Shown piece by piece: positions 17,860-27,482 of a stretch of DNA of 64,000 nt (positions are counted from its first letter, which is position 1; each line of letters begins with the position of its first letter). Position numbers and translations under genes: made by a program. This stretch comes from Vreelandella andesensis (lineage in GTDB: Bacteria > Pseudomonadota > Gammaproteobacteria > Pseudomonadales > Halomonadaceae). A model generated the notes under the pieces. It did not search any database and was not told the DNA's origin. It worked only from the letters and a program-made list of their open reading frames with translations. The stretch is taken from the NCBI RefSeq assembly GCF_003989795.1, contig NZ_RZHG01000027.1, forward strand, positions 62,001 through 126,000. The letters are read 5' to 3'.

Positions 17860-20733
17860 ATGATAGGACCAGGAAATCAAAATGATGTTGATGAATATAA
17901 AAAAACTGATTTTATTTATAAGAAATTAGTGGAAGAAAGAAAGCTGAATAGTGAGCTTCGCGAAAAAATAAGCCACTTAGAAGCTCAAGTCTCCTCGTTG
18001 CAAGCTAGCCTCTCTGGCTTGAGAGAATCGACTACATATAAAGTTGGTTTGGCTATTTCGAATTCACGCTCTCTACGTTCTTTTATAGATTTGCCAATAG
18101 AGTTGTATAAGATATTTCGTTCTTATAAGAAAAAAACTAAAACGCTAAAAAATCATGTTAAAGAAAACGAGTTGGCGGTGGCGAATGCCAATGTTGTAAC
18201 GGATAATAGAAAAGATTCTGATAAGATTTGGATCGTACCAGCCAATTTTTCAAAATTTGATAATAATTACAACTTCGAAGTGCAGGGAAGTGGTAGCTCA
18301 GTGCTACATGCTGAAATTCCAGTTATAAGTGCTACAAGAATTGTTTTGGTTACCAATAAAATTACAGAGTGGGGGTTAAGACACTTAGCTTCAGATATTT
18401 CTATTGTGATTGAACAGATGTCTGGAGAGGGAGCGTGTATCTGGACTAAAACTCTTAAAGCTCCAGTGTGTGAGATGTATGATGACGGCGCGCTTGATGA
18501 ACACTCTTTGGCCTTTTCGCTTATTACAAAAGATACGGCCGAGTATGTTTCCATAACGCTTTATGATGAGCTCGGGCTGTGTATTAATTTAATCGATAGC
18601 TTGAATGTTATGAGTTTGGCGTCAGGTGTCAGCGTAGTTGTTCCTACTTATAAGGGAGAGGAGCACCTAGGGGAATGTTTGACCTCTTTAGCTCGACAAA
18701 CGTTGTCAAAAGATAGGTTTGAGATCATTATTATTATTAATGGTGAGCCTGGCGGTATTGAGAAGGTAATAAATAGCTTTCAGAAAAACTACCCCGATGT
18801 TGATTGTCGTACTATTAAAGAGCAGGTTGCAAGTGCCTCTTTAGCCAGAAATATTGGTATTTATAACGCAAGCAAGGACCATATTACTTTCGTAGATGAT
18901 GATGACCAGTTGTCAGAGGTGTTCTTAGAAGAAATGTATCGCTTTGCTGCTTCTGATCCAAACCATCCTGTCGCGCTTTCTTCGATTCGTGATATTTCTG
19001 ATAATACTATCTTAGAGAACTCGATTAGTTATCAAGTCGATAGAGCGATCAAAAAAAGTAAACTATCATATACTGATGTTACTTCGTTGCTTACCATGAA
19101 TGCTTGTAAGCTTTTCCCAACATTTTATATTAAACAGCTGAGATATGAACTGTCGATGAAAAGCGGTGAGGATGTCTGTTTTTTTACTAGGTACTTTATC
19201 AAATATAGCCCTGAACTTTCTTTAGTTCCCGCATCGAAAGGAGCTATTTATTACAGAACACTTCGTCAAGGCTCTGTCTCTAGAAAGGCATCTTCTTTTG
19301 ATTTTAATGTTAAGCAACGGATCGATGTAATAAATAGTATTAATTCATCGGCTCTTTTGCTTACTGATAGAAGTAAAATTGAGTTTGCGGCTAGCAAAAT
19401 TAATGCGCAGTCAGAGTTTGTGCTTCGCTACGTCAGTGATAATGTAGAATGTTATTCTGAATATGTCGATTTGCTTGAAAGTAAAAAATATATTGTTCCT
19501 TTTTACGAACGTATTGCGTCTCAGTTATCGACTACATTGATTTACTCATATTGCTTTATCCCTTATGTGGATACTGCTGCCGTTGTTATGGCCAAGCGGA
19601 TTAGGGAACTGGCTATTCCCGTCGATGTGATATTTAATAATATGTCTAAAGTAAGGGCAAAAAACGTACGTTTAGAGGAGATTGCTAAGGGGTTTGTTGG
19701 TGAGAAAGTAGAGATTAATTCACCTGCCTCTTTTTCTAATTGGAAATCCATCGAAAAATTTGTAACTCTCGCTAACCGTGAAGCAATGGCATTATGCAAA
19801 AAGCGAGGTGCAGGCTATTCAACAATATATAGCAGGGTAATGTGGCCTGGTTCACATTTTGCTGCTTTGCTACATAAGATAAAAGACAAAGATACTAAAT
19901 GGACCGCTGAGTTTTCAGATCCGGTGTTAAAAGATATTCATGGAAACAATCGTGAGGCTTCGATAGATCCAAAGTGGCTAGAAAATAACCATGTAATCGC
20001 TAAGGTGTTTGAGAAAGGCTTTACCGTGCCATCCACCACTAATTTGTTCTTCTGGTGTGAATATATCGCGTTCATATTCGCAGATGAACTTATTTTCACT
20101 AATATGAATCAGCTGACTTATATGGTTAGTTATGTTGATGACGATGATATTAAGGCGCTTATCTATGCTAAAAGCGTAATCTTGCCGCATCCAACGCTGC
20201 CTGAATCTTACTATTCTCTATCATCACCTGATTATCAAATTGATGAAGAAAAAGTAAATTTTGCATATTTTGGTAATTTTTACGCTACGAGAGGTATGTC
20301 GTATATATTCCAGGCTATAGCTTCGCTACCGAATGACCTTAAAAGTAAATGTCAATTACATATTTTTACTAACAGTACCGATGACCTTATCAATCAGATA
20401 AAAAGCTATGGTCTATCTGATGAGGTTGTTATTAATGATTACGTTGACTATTTGGATTTCCTTGCACTGTCAAATAAGATGGACTGCTTGATCGTCAATG
20501 ACGCATTAACCGAGGGGGTGAAAATTGTTAATCCATATCTTCCTTCTAAGTATAGTGATTACTTAGGTGCCTCTGCTAAGATTTGGGGTATCTGTGAAAG
20601 AGACAGTGTGCTCCGGTTTAAATTGTCTGATGATAATACTGGTAGGACATTAATTTCCTATATAGGTGATTATGACTCTATTTATAATGCGCTTACAGAA
20701 ACAATGTTAAGTAAATCAAGTGAGGTGCTGTAA
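17860..20733 (+). CDS. Two-domain glycosyltransferase (GT2 plus GT4-like)
   Basis: The 957-aa product has an N-terminal coiled coil (about residues 15-60), a beta-rich region, then a GT2 domain from about residue 255. The GT2 part shows VSVVVPTYKGEEHL, the acidic VDDDDQ as DXD-like metal site, and SGEDVCFFTRYF as the acceptor acid region. The last 400 residues look like a GT-B transferase (AYFGNFYATRGMSYIFQAI ... VNPYLPSKYSDYLGA). Two linked activities on one chain would add successive sugars. An in-frame TTG at 17848 is an alternative start. GC content is much lower than in neighbouring core genes, indicating transfer. Confidence 0.82.
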   Translation: MIGPGNQNDVDEYKKTDFIYKKLVEERKLNSELREKISHLEAQVSSLQASLSGLRESTTYKVGLAISNSRSLRSFIDLPIELYKIFRSYKKKTKTLKNHVKENELAVANANVVTDNRKDSDKIWIVPANFSKFDNNYNFEVQGSGSSVLHAEIPVISATRIVLVTNKITEWGLRHLASDISIVIEQMSGEGACIWTKTLKAPVCEMYDDGALDEHSLAFSLITKDTAEYVSITLYDELGLCINLIDSLNVMSLASGVSVVVPTYKGEEHLGECLTSLARQTLSKDRFEIIIIINGEPGGIEKVINSFQKNYPDVDCRTIKEQVASASLARNIGIYNASKDHITFVDDDDQLSEVFLEEMYRFAASDPNHPVALSSIRDISDNTILENSISYQVDRAIKKSKLSYTDVTSLLTMNACKLFPTFYIKQLRYELSMKSGEDVCFFTRYFIKYSPELSLVPASKGAIYYRTLRQGSVSRKASSFDFNVKQRIDVINSINSSALLLTDRSKIEFAASKINAQSEFVLRYVSDNVECYSEYVDLLESKKYIVPFYERIASQLSTTLIYSYCFIPYVDTAAVVMAKRIRELAIPVDVIFNNMSKVRAKNVRLEEIAKGFVGEKVEINSPASFSNWKSIEKFVTLANREAMALCKKRGAGYSTIYSRVMWPGSHFAALLHKIKDKDTKWTAEFSDPVLKDIHGNNREASIDPKWLENNHVIAKVFEKGFTVPSTTNLFFWCEYIAFIFADELIFTNMNQLTYMVSYVDDDDIKALIYAKSVILPHPTLPESYYSLSSPDYQIDEEKVNFAYFGNFYATRGMSYIFQAIASLPNDLKSKCQLHIFTNSTDDLINQIKSYGLSDEVVINDYVDYLDFLALSNKMDCLIVNDALTEGVKIVNPYLPSKYSDYLGASAKIWGICERDSVLRFKLSDDNTGRTLISYIGDYDSIYNALTETMLSKSSEVL

Positions 20734-20803
20734 GTGTATGTATATTTTTATTTTTATGCTGCGGGCTGTTTGTTGTTAGATGGATATGCCTTGAAAACAT
20801 AGG

Positions 20804-21556
20804 ATGTTTATGATTGAAAATATAAACTCAGCATTGGATTCGCTCGGGGAAATTTTGTCTAAAGAACAAAAGAAGCATTTTGATAAAGTTACAAGCGATC
20901 TCATAATTGTTCAAAATCGACTGTATCAGCAGTTGGAGAGCCTGTCCTGGCTTCAGCGCCGGTTATCAATTAAAGGAAGTTTGCCTCCGCTGCGAGGTTG
21001 GGCGATGTCTCCCGATATTTTGTTGCGGCTGCATACACACATCATGCAGATACAGCCTAAGCTGGTCGTTGAGCTAGGGTGTGGTGCCTCTACGGTGGTC
21101 ATCGCAGATGCACTACGTCAAAATGGCTGTGGTAAACTGATTTCTTTAGAGCATTTGCAGGATTATGCTAATTCAACGCTTTCCATACTGGAAGGTGAAG
21201 GGCTGTCACCTTGGGTCACTATTCGTGTGGGGCAGCTTGAAACGTGGAAAGGTGAGCACTTTAATACGGATAAGGATGATTCTTCTTGTTACTGGTATTC
21301 ACCTGAAATAACTGAACATATAAGTGAAATTGACTTGCTAGTTGTTGATGGTCCTCCCGCAGCGACTTGTCAATACGCCCGCTATCCTGCTTTGCCAGCA
21401 CTGAGCGATTTACTTTCTCCAGACGCAGAAATATGGGTAGATGATACGATTCGGCAGGAGGAGCAGGACATTTGTAAACAATGGTCTGAGCGGTTTGATT
21501 TCATACTTGAATTTTACGCTTTAGAGAAAGGGTTAGGTATTCTGCGCCGACATTAA
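20804..21556 (+). CDS. Class I SAM-dependent methyltransferase-like protein
   Basis: The 250-aa product contains VVELGCGASTVVIADAL (SAM-binding motif I) around residue 88, LISLEHLQ as the acid after strand 2, and DLLVVDGPPAATC as the post-I motif. It ends with EKGLGILRR. This resembles proteins that methylate sugars or lipid-linked intermediates in polysaccharide clusters. A coiled N-terminus (residues 1-45) may mediate pairing. It begins 70 bp after the glycosyltransferase and belongs to the same transcript. Substrate is unknown. Confidence 0.75.
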   Translation: MFMIENINSALDSLGEILSKEQKKHFDKVTSDLIIVQNRLYQQLESLSWLQRRLSIKGSLPPLRGWAMSPDILLRLHTHIMQIQPKLVVELGCGASTVVIADALRQNGCGKLISLEHLQDYANSTLSILEGEGLSPWVTIRVGQLETWKGEHFNTDKDDSSCYWYSPEITEHISEIDLLVVDGPPAATCQYARYPALPALSDLLSPDAEIWVDDTIRQEEQDICKQWSERFDFILEFYALEKGLGILRRH

Positions 21557-21693
21557 CTCTTAATTTTTTTTGGTAGTGACCGGTGAAACTCTACTAACGA
21601 TTATGGAAAGATCCTTTTTCTGATTTTGGTTTATTTGAGTTGCTGTTGTAGAAAACTCCTTATTTTAAACGAAAAAAGCGTAGGCTATTTGTT

Positions 21694-23430
21694 ATGTTTG
21701 TTAATCTTGTTAATGTATTTCGCTGGAGTGCTTCACTGGGCGTGAAGTTTCTGCAGGTTGTTTCGCTCCACACGGCGTTGATAGTTATTTTTACACTTGT
21801 TTCTCAGGTGTCTACGCTTCTTGCCTCGTTCATGCCTTTAAAAGTCGTTATCCTTTTAGGGTCTGAGGGTATTCCGAGTTACTTTCCTGGTTTTCTTACT
21901 AGCTTCAACCGCGATGCTGTTATCGTGGGACTCAGTATTGCGACATTAGGTTTTTTTGTTCTTCACTTATTTGCGGAACGCCTGGTCAGCTGGTCAACAC
22001 GTAAAGGTACGCATCAGTTGTTAGATAAGAGCCATAAGATGGTCCTCTTCGAGAACCAAGATATAATCGCTGCTGGTGGATTTCAGCAATATTCGCGTGC
22101 TCTGGCTGGCGGTGTTTTTATTATGTTGTCGTTGTCGGGGTTGGGGTGGTTTTATCCTGAAATGGCCTTGGTGATCATAAGCTATACAGTGTTAACTTTT
22201 TGCATTTTAGGTTTGCTTCATCGGCATTCTGTCTCATTTCGTGAGCAACTCAGGACGAAGCTGCGTGATCTCCTAAATGTCGTGTCTGGCATCGGTTTTT
22301 TCGTCGCATTTGGCTATTTGGTGATGGACTTTATCGTATGGAGTAACCCAGGGGTCATTATTGCCATAGTGACATTGGTACTGTGTCGACAGATGATGGC
22401 TAGAGTCACTGGGTTGGCGATGGATCTTGCGTCGCTTTATCAGCAAAAAGTAAAGCTTGATGCCCTCTTTTTTCACGGCAAAGTGCTGTTGTCGGAATCC
22501 ACACATCATAGCCGCTCTATATGGCCCCTATTGCAACCAACAGCACGCCCCGAATGGATACGTGGGGTGTTGAAAGAATTCACTAACGATAAGGTAGACA
22601 GGCTACGCTGTACATGGCATCAAACTGGCATAGTCAATATTGCAGCTGTAAGCGTTGAAACGGATACTGGCCTCTATTTTATAAAGCTTTTTGAGAAGAA
22701 CCGTAGTTCATTTGCACTACATGAATCGACGTTAATGGCTGAAAAAGTATCCAAGCTACCCGCTGCTCACTTTCTAGGCGCAACGCAGATACAAGACTAT
22801 CAATGCCTTCTCTATCAATTGCCGAACGGACGGTCACCTCTCGCCAGTGAAGTTCTTCCCCATATTCAACCTTTGCGTCGGAAGCTGCTGGCGGTAGAGC
22901 TCCCTGTAGCGCTCTGTCAGCGTTATCAACGCTCACGTCCCATGCTGTGGCAACGTTTGAATGTTGACTTACTTAATCACCTGCGTATGGCGATTACTTC
23001 GGATGAACAGCTTCACATGCTTGAATGGCTTATTCGGCACTTGGCACAGCTGAATGGTATCCTTCAAGCTTTGCCGGTAGTTCTTCATCAACCTGATTTC
23101 ACCGCGGATGCTATCTGGCTAACGGATGAAACCTCGCCGATTGCTTTAAACTGGGGACAGTGGTCCCTTGAGCCGCTTGGGGCTGGTTGGCCTGAAGGGG
23201 AAAAGGGCTTGGAACAATTGGCGCCCGCTGTGCAAGAGGCTTCACAGGGGCGGTCTGCGTTGTGTCACGTCGCGATTCATGAGGCGGAGTTGTCGGCTTT
23301 GGCGTTTGCGTTGGAGCGTGATTGCAATCGTCAACGTTATGTTCAAGCTTTAGAGCTTTTACCTGCGATGCTCGAACGCATGACTGTCACCACAAGCTCA
23401 TCTAACGGGAAAGGAGTCGTGAATGAGTGA
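21694..23430 (+). CDS. Membrane protein fused to a kinase-like (APH-fold) domain
   Basis: Residues 1-270 contain about six membrane helices arranged like the transmembrane part of an ABC exporter, but no ATP-binding cassette follows. The remaining 300 residues look like an aminoglycoside-phosphotransferase or lipid/sugar kinase fold. They show a strand with Lys331 (YFIKLFEKN), an acid in HESTLMAEK, a catalytic-loop-like HQPDFTADAIWL (His465, Asp468), and LNWGQW where family members have a metal-binding Asp (Asn486 here). It overlaps the next GT4 gene by eight bases. Function is unknown; a role in export or in phosphorylating a glycan is only a guess. Confidence 0.6.
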   Translation: MFVNLVNVFRWSASLGVKFLQVVSLHTALIVIFTLVSQVSTLLASFMPLKVVILLGSEGIPSYFPGFLTSFNRDAVIVGLSIATLGFFVLHLFAERLVSWSTRKGTHQLLDKSHKMVLFENQDIIAAGGFQQYSRALAGGVFIMLSLSGLGWFYPEMALVIISYTVLTFCILGLLHRHSVSFREQLRTKLRDLLNVVSGIGFFVAFGYLVMDFIVWSNPGVIIAIVTLVLCRQMMARVTGLAMDLASLYQQKVKLDALFFHGKVLLSESTHHSRSIWPLLQPTARPEWIRGVLKEFTNDKVDRLRCTWHQTGIVNIAAVSVETDTGLYFIKLFEKNRSSFALHESTLMAEKVSKLPAAHFLGATQIQDYQCLLYQLPNGRSPLASEVLPHIQPLRRKLLAVELPVALCQRYQRSRPMLWQRLNVDLLNHLRMAITSDEQLHMLEWLIRHLAQLNGILQALPVVLHQPDFTADAIWLTDETSPIALNWGQWSLEPLGAGWPEGEKGLEQLAPAVQEASQGRSALCHVAIHEAELSALAFALERDCNRQRYVQALELLPAMLERMTVTTSSSNGKGVVNE

Positions 23431-24664
23431 TGGGCATAAGCCGTTACCACCAGAGAGTCCTATCAAGGTGGCCATGCTGGTTTGCAATTCCTTTCTGAAT
23501 GACGCGCGTGTTCGTAAGGAAGCCGAAACGCTGGTAAATGCAGGTTTCCAAGTAACCGTTCATGCGCTGGCTGTACCAGGATGTCAATCGCGTTCAGACG
23601 TATTGAGCAGTGGTATACGGGTTCGGCGTCATGGGGGCGATCAGACTACTAAGAAGCCATCACCTGGTAGCACCAAGCGCGAGCGCTCCAAACTAGACGT
23701 ACTTGCACTTATTTTGTCACGTGTCAGGGCATTACTAAGTATGGGGTGGACGACGTTTCGTTCTCGCCCCGATATTGTTCATGCTCATGATGTCAATATG
23801 TTACCGACAGCCTGGTTGGCTGCTCGCCTGGCTAAAGCACCGTTAATTTATGATGCTCATGAAATCAGCACTGATCGGGAAGGCTATCAGTCTTTTCGCG
23901 GCTTGGTAGGCTGGGTTGAGAAGCAATTGGTGCCGGGTGCCGCTGGTATGATTACAACCACCGATGCCCGAGCAAAATTTTTCGCACGTGCGTACGGTGT
24001 TTCTCGACCGCTGGTACTTCAGAATCGGCCTCGCTTTATAGAGGTGAGTCGTTCAAACCGTATTCGTGAGGAGCTGGGCCTTAAGGAGTCCTGGCCTATT
24101 GTGCTTTACCAAGGCGGATTGCAGCCGGGTAGGGGGCTTGATCGGCTGGTCAAGGCAGCCGTTAACGTGTCCGACACTTATTTTGTTTTTATTGGTGGAG
24201 GCAGTCAGGCCGGGGACCTTAAGCGGCTGGTCGGTGATTTAAACCTGGGACAGTCTGTCTATTTTATTGATACGGTGCCCCTTGACGAGCTCCCAAGCTA
24301 TACGGCATCGGCTGACATCGGTATTCAACCGATTGAAAATACTTGCCTAAATCACTTTACTACTGATTCGAATAAATTATTCGAGTATGTCATCGCAGGG
24401 CTGCCGGTTATCGCGAGTCAGTTACCTGAGATTAGCAAAGTCGTTCGCCAGCATGATCTTGGTTTATTAGTTCCGCCCGGGAACACTGAGGCATTAGCGT
24501 CCGCTATTGTTGAATTAGTAAAAGATTCGAGTAGGCGGACGCATTACCAGATGAATGCTAAGAAAGCAGCGAAATTACTAAACTGGGAAACACAGGAGGC
24601 CTCTTTGCTAGCGCTCTATCATCAAGTCCTAGGCAACCATAACCCCTTGGGGCCAAGTGACTAA
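23423..24664 (+). CDS. Glycosyltransferase family 4
   Basis: The 413-aa protein has the GT-B fold. Its N-terminal half shows VAMLVCNSFLNDARVRKEAETL and HAHDVNML. Its C-terminal nucleotide-sugar half shows VLYQGGLQPGRGLDRLV, SADIGIQPIENTCLNHFTTDSNKLFEYVIAGLPVIAS, in which EYVIAGLP is the usual acidic ExxxxxP-type site. It transfers an activated sugar to a lipid-linked glycan at the inner membrane. It overlaps its neighbours on both sides (8 bp and 1 bp), so the operon is tight. Confidence 0.9.
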   Translation: MSDGHKPLPPESPIKVAMLVCNSFLNDARVRKEAETLVNAGFQVTVHALAVPGCQSRSDVLSSGIRVRRHGGDQTTKKPSPGSTKRERSKLDVLALILSRVRALLSMGWTTFRSRPDIVHAHDVNMLPTAWLAARLAKAPLIYDAHEISTDREGYQSFRGLVGWVEKQLVPGAAGMITTTDARAKFFARAYGVSRPLVLQNRPRFIEVSRSNRIREELGLKESWPIVLYQGGLQPGRGLDRLVKAAVNVSDTYFVFIGGGSQAGDLKRLVGDLNLGQSVYFIDTVPLDELPSYTASADIGIQPIENTCLNHFTTDSNKLFEYVIAGLPVIASQLPEISKVVRQHDLGLLVPPGNTEALASAIVELVKDSSRRTHYQMNAKKAAKLLNWETQEASLLALYHQVLGNHNPLGPSD

Positions 24665-25902
24665 TGAAACAACCTCGTATACTGCTTCTGACTTTTTATT
24701 ATCCACCCGACCTTGGCGCAGGCTCGTTTCGTAGTCATGCGATGGTCGAGGCGCTATTGAAACGTCTCCCCGCTAATGCCCATATTGACGTGTTAACCAC
24801 AGCACCTAATCGTTATGCAGGCTACTCTTCAGAGGCACCGCAGTGTGAAGAAGATGAAACGGGTCGGTTAATGGTGCGACGCTTGGCGCTCCCAAGTCAT
24901 CATAGCGGTATCCTGGATCAGTCGCGTGCCTTTATCTCTTATGCTAATCAGGTGAGGCAATTGGTTCGTGGAAAGCACTATGATTTGGTCATTGCGACGT
25001 CGTCGCGCTTAATGACAGCCGTGCTAGGTTCCTACGTTGCTCGACAATGCTCGGCCAAGCTGTATTTAGATATTCGGGACATCTTTGTCGAAAACCTTCC
25101 TTTTCTGTTGCCAAAAGGTAGCCGTTGGATGGGGATCAGATTTTTCTCGGCGCTGGAGCGTTGCGCTATCAATCGAGCTAGCCGAGTCAACCTTGTATCC
25201 GAAGGGTTTGAGGCTTACTACCGTCCACGCTTTCCTAAGCAAACTTTTTCATGGCACAGTAATGGGGTAGATCGGCTTTTTATTGATGCATTTGCAGAGC
25301 AGGCAAGTGTCCAGCGTTTCATAGAGACGCCATTGGGTGATCCACAACCTGGTTCGCGTCGTTTACGAATTCTTTACGCTGGCAATATTGGCCAATGTCA
25401 GGGACTTGACGTCATTTTGCCTGGGTTAGCGAAGCGGCTTGAGAAAGAGGCAGACATTGTCGTTATAGGTGATGGTGGAAGAAAAAAGGCATTGGCGAAC
25501 ACGCTTAGTGAGCTTAACATTAGCAATGTCGAACTTAGAGGGCCTGTTGAACGTCACCAGCTGATCAAAGAGTATGACAAAGCAGATGTGTTGTTTCTTC
25601 ATTTAAACGATATGCCCTGTTTTTCTAGAGTTATCCCGTCTAAATTGTTTGAGTATGCTGCGACTGGCAAGCCAATTTTGGCTGGGGTTAGGGCGTTTCC
25701 TGCGACGTTCTGTGCGCAGCAAATCACCAATACCAGTGTCTTTGAGCCATGCAATCCTGACGCAGGAGCAAGGGCGCTTCGATGTTTAGAGATAGTAGAT
25801 CGGTCACGAGAAACGTTTGTTGATCAGTTCCGGCGTGATCGCATCATGTCAAAAATGGCTGATGATATTGCTGAGCTTGTTGATCAAGCAAGTGTAAGTT
25901 AA
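24664..25902 (+). CDS. Glycosyltransferase family 4 (WbuB/WcaI-like)
   Basis: The 412-aa product begins ILLLTFYYPPDLGAGSFRSHAM, a start common to GT4 enzymes of the WbuB/WcaI kind. It has YLDIRDIFVENLPFLL and the nucleotide-sugar site ILYAGNIGQCQGLDVIL...FLHLNDMPCFSRVIPSKLFEYAATGKPILAG. It shares its first base with the preceding stop (TAATG). The acceptor is not evident. Confidence 0.9.
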   Translation: MKQPRILLLTFYYPPDLGAGSFRSHAMVEALLKRLPANAHIDVLTTAPNRYAGYSSEAPQCEEDETGRLMVRRLALPSHHSGILDQSRAFISYANQVRQLVRGKHYDLVIATSSRLMTAVLGSYVARQCSAKLYLDIRDIFVENLPFLLPKGSRWMGIRFFSALERCAINRASRVNLVSEGFEAYYRPRFPKQTFSWHSNGVDRLFIDAFAEQASVQRFIETPLGDPQPGSRRLRILYAGNIGQCQGLDVILPGLAKRLEKEADIVVIGDGGRKKALANTLSELNISNVELRGPVERHQLIKEYDKADVLFLHLNDMPCFSRVIPSKLFEYAATGKPILAGVRAFPATFCAQQITNTSVFEPCNPDAGARALRCLEIVDRSRETFVDQFRRDRIMSKMADDIAELVDQASVS

Positions 25903-25947
25903 GTATTTTGCGGGGAGTTACCGCTGCACTGTAAACAGTTAGGAAAT

Positions 25948-27330
25948 ATGAGTACATCGTCTACGGCCTTTTCAGAGCGTTATCCTGCCAAACTCGTCGT
26001 GCCTGTTGTTGACGCGCTGGCGTTAGTGGTTGGTGGCGTTACCGCGTATTGGATGCGTTTCGACACCGTTGCCCTGCATGAGCGTTATACGCTGGCGATC
26101 GCCATTATGATGCTTCTCATCATCCTTTTGAATGTTATGCAAGGGGCGTACACACGGTGGCGCATCACGCGAATATCCACCTTACTAGGCAAGCTTTTAC
26201 TCGTTTGGTTGATCGTTGCGATTCTCGCGGCCTCCATTATCTATTTTGCGCATGCGGCTGATCGTTATTCACGCCTTTGGGTAGGCTACACGCTGGTCAT
26301 TTCCTTTTTGATCTGCGGATTAGCGCGTGTGTGCGCGCAGCTTATGCTACGACAAGCCAGAAGGAGGGGGATTGCGCGTCGTCCTGTCTTCATGATTGGA
26401 CCAGGTGAACAACTCATTCGTGTCGCCAAAGGCATGCGAGCCTCTCCAGCCGAAGGATACTCCATCGCCGGTGTGTCGCGCCTGAACGGTGAGGTCGATG
26501 CAGTCTATTATCAAGAGTTAAGTGAGCGAGTGGCACGAAGTGGCGCGCGTGAAGTATGGATATGTGTGCCGCTCGAAATGGGCAATGTGGTACGTAAAAT
26601 TTTGTTCTCACTTCGCAATCTTACTGCTGAGGTTCGTTTCATTCCCGATTTTCAAGATATGCAGCTGCTTAACCATCAAATGAGTGAAGTGGCTGGGCGC
26701 CTTTCTATCGATCTTAGCGTAACGCCCATTAACGGCATGGCACGGATCACCAAACGCCTTGAGGACATAGTGTTGGGGTCTGTTTTTCTCATTTTCTCAC
26801 TGCCTGCTTGTCTCGTCATTGCTATTGTTCTGAAAATACAATCGCCTGGCCCCATACTTTTTAAGCAGTATCGAACTGGCGTAAATGGAAGATGTTTTAA
26901 AGTTTATAAGTTTCGTTCTATGGAAGTTCATGACGAAAAAAGCAATAAAGTCACCCAGGCCTCTCGGGGAGATCCTCGCGTCACTCGATTTGGGGCATTT
27001 CTGCGCTCTACGTCTCTCGATGAATTACCCCAATTCTATAATGTTCTACAAGGGCGAATGTCTATCGTGGGGCCCCGGCCTCACGCTCTTGTGCACAATG
27101 ACTACTATAAAGAGTTGGTGGAATCTTACATGAAACGGCACAAAGTGAAGCCTGGGATCACGGGCTGGGCCCAAGTTAATGGTTTTCGCGGCGCTACCGA
27201 AACCATTGAAAAGATGGAAAAGCGCGTCGAGCACGATCTCTGGTATATTGATAACTGGTCGATATGGTTAGATCTTCGCATCATTGGCCTGACGATTGTA
27301 AAAGGGTTTGTGAACCCAAACGCTTATTAG
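25948..27330 (+). CDS. Undecaprenyl-phosphate sugar-1-phosphate transferase (WcaJ/WbaP type)
   Basis: This enzyme starts glycan assembly by placing a sugar-1-phosphate on undecaprenyl phosphate. The 460-aa product has four N-terminal helices, a CoA-binding-like middle part (FMIGPGEQLIRVAKGM) and a C-terminal bacterial sugar transferase domain. The latter shows KRLEDIVLGSVFLIFSLP, the basic YKFRSM motif, DELPQFYNVLQGRMSIVGPRP and KPGITGWAQVNGFRG. It ends the string of tightly spaced glycan genes and is followed by a hairpin. Confidence 0.94.
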   Translation: MSTSSTAFSERYPAKLVVPVVDALALVVGGVTAYWMRFDTVALHERYTLAIAIMMLLIILLNVMQGAYTRWRITRISTLLGKLLLVWLIVAILAASIIYFAHAADRYSRLWVGYTLVISFLICGLARVCAQLMLRQARRRGIARRPVFMIGPGEQLIRVAKGMRASPAEGYSIAGVSRLNGEVDAVYYQELSERVARSGAREVWICVPLEMGNVVRKILFSLRNLTAEVRFIPDFQDMQLLNHQMSEVAGRLSIDLSVTPINGMARITKRLEDIVLGSVFLIFSLPACLVIAIVLKIQSPGPILFKQYRTGVNGRCFKVYKFRSMEVHDEKSNKVTQASRGDPRVTRFGAFLRSTSLDELPQFYNVLQGRMSIVGPRPHALVHNDYYKELVESYMKRHKVKPGITGWAQVNGFRGATETIEKMEKRVEHDLWYIDNWSIWLDLRIIGLTIVKGFVNPNAY

Positions 27331-27333
27331 GGG

Positions 27334-27358
27334 GTTGATACCTTGGATTGGTATCAAC
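27334..27358 (+). terminator. Hairpin after the sugar-phosphate transferase gene
   Basis: A perfect 9-bp stem GTTGATACC / GGTATCAAC with a 7-base loop starts four bases after the stop codon. No U-tract follows, so it may attenuate transcription or protect a 3' end rather than terminate efficiently. Confidence 0.5.
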
Positions 27359-27482
27359 GATGGTTATCGTATCCCCTTCTATGAATCTTGGCCGTTACCC
27401 CAGCCCCTGCTATTAATGTTAGCGTGGTTTTTTTTATGGCCACTTTAGCTACAGTGTTTCTTTTTTGAGTGCCTTCTTCATC

